Below are positions 21,980 to 25,911 of a stretch of 25,911 nt of DNA, piece by piece. The DNA is taken from the NCBI GenBank assembly GCA_034112285.1, contig JAWUVP010000002.1, forward strand, positions 1 through 25,911, written 5' to 3'. The position numbers and the translations under genes are program-made. Below the pieces are notes generated by a model. That model saw nothing but the letters and a program-made list of their open reading frames with translations. It did not search any database and was not told the DNA's origin. Source of the stretch: JAWUVP01 sp034112285 (lineage in GTDB: Bacteria > Pseudomonadota > Gammaproteobacteria > JABDGN01). Within the stretch, counting starts at the first letter, position 1; each line of letters starts with the position of its first letter.

Positions 21980-23326
21980 ATGATAGAATTTGCCTGCACA
22001 ACATCAGCTTGTGTGCGTCGCGGAATTCGTTACCCTGTAGAAAACACCTGCTTGCGCTGCCTTCAACGCTTGCAGCAAATTTCAGGGCGAAAACGCGGCG
22101 GCACAGCATTACAATCAGCACCTCAGGATGCCAAGCACTTAAAGCCGGGGGCTGCGCATAGCCCTGCTTGGGGGGAAATAGCTCACTCATCAGCAAATCT
22201 CTCGGTCGCCTTCGGTCAGCTTGTCGAGGCGGTAACACTGCCCGAGCGAGGCCGCCAAGAAGGCTTAGAATTGGAGGAACAGCATTGGTTTATTTTCATG
22301 GCTTTTATTCTCTATAAAAAAAATCAGCGCGCGCTAAAAGGAAAATATCTACATGCTAGCTTATTTGACGAAGATGAATTTCTTGATTTAATAGAACAGC
22401 TTGCCAACAACGAAGCGCCAGCGGCACTAAAATCACGTGATTTTCAATGCGTTATTAGAAATTCAGGCGGTCATTTTTATGTTTGTTCAATCAAATATGA
22501 GCAGGGGAAATGGCATTTTTTGTTGATTGATCCAAGAGATGTTAGCATTACCAAGAATGGCTTTATTCCTTGCATCATAGATTATATTCGAAAAACATTA
22601 CCCATCGCTGTCGTTTACATCGTTTATACTAACCTTAAAACGTCAGCTTACCAACAAGATTATCTATGTTACTTTCATAGCTTAGAAATGGCCTTTCGTT
22701 TATCCGGATTAAACTTCGCGCCATTACTTAACGGCTATGCCGATGCAGAAAGTGAGGTGTTATATGGCGGTTGGTTACGTGAGATAGATGCTATACAAGA
22801 AAAACATTACCCCACATTAAACTTAAAATTATTCGAACATAATATTAAATTTATAAGCTTGAAAAGTTGCCCTGCAGGATTGAACCGGGTATTTAGTAAC
22901 GTACAATCTAGCCAAACGTATGATGCCTTATCGCCTGAATTTAAAAGTACGCCGGCCAGTCAATCTAAAATAGAACACCAAAGCTTTGCCACGCGGTTAA
23001 ACCGACGTCATGCTACCGGCTTAGTTTATTTACGCTACTATTTTAATCAACATGCCGCGTCAATTCCTAAAGAGCGGTACCCTGATATTAACGAAGATCC
23101 TTATTTTCATGATCGAGATGACATAGAATGTTTGCTGAATCTAAAAGCACGACCTGAAGCGGCAATGCAATATCCAAACGCCTCTGCATTTCCTCATAAT
23201 TATACCACGACTTATTTCGCTCTAAAATATATACACGGCGTTAAAACGTGGCTCTCCAAAGGAGAAAATTACCAGAGAGTTGCTGACTTTTACGAAACGT
23301 CTCGCGTTAATTTACGGACTATATAA
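21980..23326 (+). CDS. YopJ-like (C55 family) effector candidate
   Basis: The 448-residue frame holds a YopJ-type catalytic core, a fold used by secreted Ser/Thr/Lys acetyltransferases that act on host proteins. H165 lies in GGHFYVCSIKYEQGKW, D184 in FLLIDPR, and C230 in YQQDYLCYFHSLEMA. The spacings His-to-acidic of 19 and His-to-Cys of 65 are close to those of YopJ (H109, E128, C172). The flanking text also lines up: HF.V, GK..L, then C..FSL. It has no signal peptide or membrane segment. Residues 1-95 or so come from a G+C-richer segment (22000-22260) and look unrelated, with no ribosome site at the ATG, so the native start may be Met107 (22298) or an alternative codon. The secretion route is unknown. 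It ends 11 bp from convergent fleQ. Confidence 0.65.
   Translation: MIEFACTTSACVRRGIRYPVENTCLRCLQRLQQISGRKRGGTALQSAPQDAKHLKPGAAHSPAWGEIAHSSANLSVAFGQLVEAVTLPERGRQEGLELEEQHWFIFMAFILYKKNQRALKGKYLHASLFDEDEFLDLIEQLANNEAPAALKSRDFQCVIRNSGGHFYVCSIKYEQGKWHFLLIDPRDVSITKNGFIPCIIDYIRKTLPIAVVYIVYTNLKTSAYQQDYLCYFHSLEMAFRLSGLNFAPLLNGYADAESEVLYGGWLREIDAIQEKHYPTLNLKLFEHNIKFISLKSCPAGLNRVFSNVQSSQTYDALSPEFKSTPASQSKIEHQSFATRLNRRHATGLVYLRYYFNQHAASIPKERYPDINEDPYFHDRDDIECLLNLKARPEAAMQYPNASAFPHNYTTTYFALKYIHGVKTWLSKGENYQRVADFYETSRVNLRTI
21985..22265. other. Compositionally distinct, repeat-like segment under the effector N-terminus
   Basis: A hand count over 22021-22260 gives about 57% G+C, well above the A+T-rich flanks (for example 20% in 22801-22860). 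The segment is open on both strands: a minus-strand frame 21903-22238 also lacks stops. Such doubly open, off-composition DNA resembles a dispersed repeat or an inserted fragment. No terminal inverted repeats or second copy are visible in this window. Confidence 0.45.
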
Positions 23327-23337
23327 AGCCACGCCTG

Positions 23338-24753
23338 CTAACGCGCAACAATATTATATTTACGCATTTTTTCCACCAAAGTCGTGCGACACACCGACAG
23401 CTCTTTTGCAGCGCGACTTATGACACCTTGATTATTGTTTAAGCTCTCTTTTATGATTTTCACTTCCATGTTAGCTAAATAGTCTTTTAAATTTTCTACT
23501 TGGCCTGGCGTGTTGGGCAAGCTAATAGGCTGGCTAATATTGGCGGTGGAAAGAGTGGTTGGCTGGCTCACCAGCGTTTGCACACCATTCAACAAATATT
23601 TGGCATCCAAATCTGCAATATCAACCACAGCATTGGGATAAAGCACCATCATACGTTCCACAAAATTTAACAGTTCACGAATGTTGCCCGGCCATTGGTA
23701 AGCCATTAATTGTGTCATGGCGGCATCGGTAATGTGTATGGTTTCTTGGGTGCGTTGCTGAATGTCATTGCAAAAATGCTCAATTAATACAGGAATATCT
23801 TCTTTGCGCGCGCGCAGAGGTGGCACGGCAATGGGGAACACATTTAAACGGTAATATAAATCCTCGCGAAAAGTACCTTCCTCAATAGCCGTTTCTAAAT
23901 TACGGTGCGTGGCCGCAATAATGCGCACATCCACCTCAATACTAGTGTTTCCTCCCACACGCTCAAAACGTTGCTCTTGCAAAACACGTAACAATTTCAC
24001 TTGCATGGCCAGCGGCATGTCACCAATTTCATCAAGAAAAAACGTGCCATTATTGGCTAATTCAAACCGGCCTTTACGCTGCGTTAAAGCACCAGTAAAG
24101 GCACCTTTTTCGTGGCCAAACAATTCGCTTTCCATTAACTCGCCTGGAATGGCGCCACAGTTAAGCGGCACAAACATTTTGGCCATACGCTTTGACATAG
24201 CATGAATACACGAGGCAATAATTTCTTTACCGGTGCCAGATTCGCCCAGCACCAACACATTAATGTCACTACCCGCAACCTGGGTAATTAATTGGCGAAT
24301 ATTTTTAATGCTATCGCTCTCGCCCACCAAGGCGCTTAAGTTATCGTCCAGCAACATGGCTTCTTTAATATCTAAGGCACGAAACCGCTGACAACGACTG
24401 AGCAAGGGCAACAATTGAGTTTGTTCAATCGGCGCATTAATTTGGCCAATTAAACTGGGGGCCTTCAGGTCTGCCTCGAGTTTATTGCCAAGGAGTAATA
24501 CCGGAATATCTGCAAGCTTGCTAAACGCATGTTGCTTGGCTGCCATTGTGGCATCACTGCTGGGGTCGAGGTTGCCAATGATAATGGCGTCTGCTTGCAA
24601 TGTTTCGAGTGTGATGTTGGCGCAATCGGCCAAAGACGATTCAATTAGCGCAATGCCCATAAAGGCAAACACGTTAATTAATTCTTGGCAAAGGTTGCCA
24701 CCGTCAGAAAACAGTTGATAGGAAAAAATATCCCGATTGTGTGTATTCGTCAT
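23338..24753 (-). CDS. fleQ: Flagellar master regulator FleQ/FlrA
   Basis: FleQ is the sigma-54 enhancer-binding protein at the top of polar flagellar hierarchies. The 471-residue product has an N-terminal FleQ-type receiver-like domain without a standard phosphorylation site (1-120), an AAA+ domain with Walker A GESGTGKE (170-177), GAFTGA (217-222), Walker B FFLDEIGDM, and a Fis-type helix-turn-helix at the end (NQGVISRAAKELSVCRTTLVEKM). I start it at 24753, where AAGGAGGAG lies just upstream; a frame to 24807 has no such support. The LFRS cyclic di-GMP contact motif of Pseudomonas FleQ is not seen before LVGESDSI, where NLSA stands instead. It is separated from the fleR operon by ogt and the effector gene. 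Confidence 0.93.
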   Translation of the reverse strand: MTNTHNRDIFSYQLFSDGGNLCQELINVFAFMGIALIESSLADCANITLETLQADAIIIGNLDPSSDATMAAKQHAFSKLADIPVLLLGNKLEADLKAPSLIGQINAPIEQTQLLPLLSRCQRFRALDIKEAMLLDDNLSALVGESDSIKNIRQLITQVAGSDINVLVLGESGTGKEIIASCIHAMSKRMAKMFVPLNCGAIPGELMESELFGHEKGAFTGALTQRKGRFELANNGTFFLDEIGDMPLAMQVKLLRVLQEQRFERVGGNTSIEVDVRIIAATHRNLETAIEEGTFREDLYYRLNVFPIAVPPLRARKEDIPVLIEHFCNDIQQRTQETIHITDAAMTQLMAYQWPGNIRELLNFVERMMVLYPNAVVDIADLDAKYLLNGVQTLVSQPTTLSTANISQPISLPNTPGQVENLKDYLANMEVKIIKESLNNNQGVISRAAKELSVCRTTLVEKMRKYNIVAR

Positions 24754-24771
24754 AACACTCCTCCTTGTATT
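24754..24771 (-). promoter_or_regulatory. CsrA-type hairpin over the fleQ ribosome site
   Basis: On the minus strand AATAC-AAGGAGGA-GTGTT forms a 5-bp stem (one G-U) with the Shine-Dalgarno AAGGAGGA as loop, directly before the ATG. It contains TACAAGGA, matching the UACARGGA part of the CsrA consensus, with a second GGA in the loop. Confidence 0.55.
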
Positions 24772-24979
24772 GCTATAGCTCTTAGCCAGTGCGCATCTTC
24801 GCGACATTGGTCCTCAGAAGCCCATTGAACCAGTTTTTTCCACAGGCGTCAAATTTTCCGACACTTAACTAGGAAAATTATGTATTACTACTGTCAAAAA
24901 ATCGTATGATTTTGGTTTATATGGGTGTTGGTCCTAATTATCAATCAAATAACCCTATTCCCCGTTTTGAATCTACCCA
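24772..24979 (-). promoter_or_regulatory. fleQ upstream region with possible sigma-70 elements
   Basis: On the minus strand there is a perfect TTGACA near 24890 without a good -10. Closer to the gene, TTGACG and TTCAAT at about 17-nt spacing (around 24824-24852) form a modest promoter. I see no sigma-54 site, in keeping with fleQ as a top-tier regulator. Nothing else in this stretch can be supported. Confidence 0.3.
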
Positions 24980-25018
24980 AACCACATCAATTTTTTTATT
25001 AAAAAAATTGATGTGGTT
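24980..25018. repeat. 18-bp perfect inverted repeat between fleQ and queG
   Basis: Arms 24980-24997 and 25001-25018 are exactly complementary, with AACCACATCAA at the outer end, a run of seven T/A inside and a 3-nt centre (ATT). Both flanking genes point away, so it is not at a transcript end. It may be an operator or cruciform, the terminator of an unseen short RNA, or a small mobile remnant. Confidence 0.8.
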
Positions 25019-25066
25019 CAGCTTATAACGATTGCCCAAAAGACATTAATTCAGTAACCTACCCCC

Positions 25067-25911
25067 ATGCAAACAAACAAGACCGACTGGCAACAGCTTG
25101 CCAACAACATCAAAATTTGGGGGCCCGAGCTAGGCTTGCAGCAAGTTGGCATTTGCGATACCGACTTGAGCGTAGCCGAGGCGCAACTCAACGATTGGCT
25201 TGATGCCGGCTACCATGGCGAAATGGATTACATGTCGCGTCATGGCAGCCTGCGCACCCACCCAGAAGAATTGGTGCCTGGTACGGTGCGAGTCATTATG
25301 GCGCGGATAAATTATTTGCCGCCGAACGCGAATATTAACCGCACGTTGCGTGACAAAAACAAAGCTTATATTTCTCGCTATGCCACAGGGGGAGATTACC
25401 ACCGGCTTATTCGCAAAAAAATGGCCGCCTTGGCTAAACGCATTGAGCAAGAAGCCGGCCCGTTTACGCATCGTGCCTTTGCTGACAGTGCGCCGGTGAT
25501 GGAAAAACCGTTGGCGATAAAGGCCGGGTTAGGTTGGCAGGGGAAAAACACTTTAGTGATGAACCGCGAAGCCGGCTCGTATTTTTTTCTGGGCACTTTG
25601 TATACTAGCCTGCCTTTGCCGGTTGATGACAACCCCATAAAAGATGAATGCGGCAGTTGCACCGCCTGCATGCAAATTTGCCCCACTCAAGCCATTGTAA
25701 AACCCTATGTGTTAAATGCCAGCCGTTGTATTTCATATTTAACCATTGAATTGAAAGACAGTATTCCAGAAGAATTTCGGCCCTTAATTGGCAACCGCGT
25801 TTATGGTTGTGACGATTGCCAAATGTGCTGCCCATGGAATCGGTTTGCAAAAATAACCGATGAGCAACATTTTAAACCGCGTCACGATTTAGAATCATCA
25901 GACATTCTTGA
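25067..25911 (+). CDS. queG: Epoxyqueuosine reductase QueG (3' truncated by window)
   Basis: QueG is a cobalamin-dependent iron-sulfur enzyme that reduces epoxyqueuosine to queuosine in tRNA. An open frame from the ATG at 25067 runs off the window, giving 281 codons. Visible features are LGLQQVGICDTDLS, GYHGEMDYMSRH, ARYATGGDYHRLIRKKM-like (here SRYATGGDYHRLI), DSAPVMEKPLAIKAGLGWQG and GKNTLVM. The two 4Fe-4S motifs follow as CGSCTACMQICPT and CDDCQMCCPWN. The family is usually about 350-380 residues, so roughly the last quarter is missing. No clear Shine-Dalgarno precedes the ATG. Frames on the opposite strand here are shadows of this gene. Confidence 0.95.
   Translation, partial: MQTNKTDWQQLANNIKIWGPELGLQQVGICDTDLSVAEAQLNDWLDAGYHGEMDYMSRHGSLRTHPEELVPGTVRVIMARINYLPPNANINRTLRDKNKAYISRYATGGDYHRLIRKKMAALAKRIEQEAGPFTHRAFADSAPVMEKPLAIKAGLGWQGKNTLVMNREAGSYFFLGTLYTSLPLPVDDNPIKDECGSCTACMQICPTQAIVKPYVLNASRCISYLTIELKDSIPEEFRPLIGNRVYGCDDCQMCCPWNRFAKITDEQHFKPRHDLESSDIL

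Noticed and set aside
21903..22238. 111-codon minus-strand frame opposite the effector 5' end
   Set aside because: It shows no recognisable domain; the segment is open on both strands because of its base composition, so this is more likely a repeat-derived false frame.
25130..25850. Several minus-strand frames at the right end
   Set aside because: They are shadows of queG, whose plus-strand frame carries both iron-sulfur motifs but is not closed within the window.

Overview
The window is a chromosomal flagellar locus from a polar-flagellate gammaproteobacterium with moderately low G+C. FleQ, FleR/FlrC-type activators, FlhF, FleN/FlhG and FliA sit in one cluster, and sigma-54 and sigma-28 promoter signals are both present, which is the Pseudomonas/Vibrio/Legionella scheme of flagellar control. 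A YopJ-like effector candidate and CsrA-type sites hint at a host-associated, Legionellales-like organism. That taxonomic guess is inference only.

Layout. Positions 1-602 hold no convincing gene. They carry a tandemly duplicated non-coding element whose minus strand has two near-consensus sigma-28 promoters, each followed by a hairpin with a CsrA-type GGA loop, plus further GGA hairpins and an outward sigma-54 promoter at the left edge. Positions 603-3356 (minus) form an operon of fliK, a stand-alone receiver protein and a receiver protein with a degenerate HD-GYP domain. It is driven by a sigma-54 promoter that diverges from flgI-flgJ and a small Cys-rich exported protein (3749-6109, plus; flgI also has a sigma-54 promoter). 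A secreted BP74-like protein (6206-6634, minus) follows.

From 20947 down to 6794 all genes run on the minus strand with tight spacing: fleR-like activator, fliE, F, G, H, I, J, Q, R, flhB, A, F, fleN, fliA and a DUF2802 gene. A sigma-54 promoter lies upstream of the activator. The usual fliK-L-M-N-O-P block between fliJ and fliQ is absent; fliK is elsewhere in the window and fliLMNOP is not present. The activator lacks a receiver domain and no fleS kinase lies beside it.

From 21243 to the end: ogt with a possible leader peptide, a YopJ-like effector candidate whose N-terminus is encoded by compositionally different DNA, the master regulator fleQ (minus), and divergent queG (plus), which runs off the right edge and is therefore incomplete.

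How it may work together: FleQ with sigma-54 would drive the fleR operon, fliK and flgI; FliA, the last regulator in the long operon, would then activate sigma-28 promoters. Five flagellar genes (flgI, fliQ, fleN, fliE, fleQ) have a Shine-Dalgarno sequence containing GGA in the loop of a small perfect or near-perfect hairpin, the form of a CsrA/RsmA site. The sigma-28 elements at the left end carry close matches to the same consensus. I infer a possible feedback circuit in which FliA makes CsrA-binding RNAs that relieve or reset translation of flagellar mRNAs. This is a hypothesis from sequence alone.
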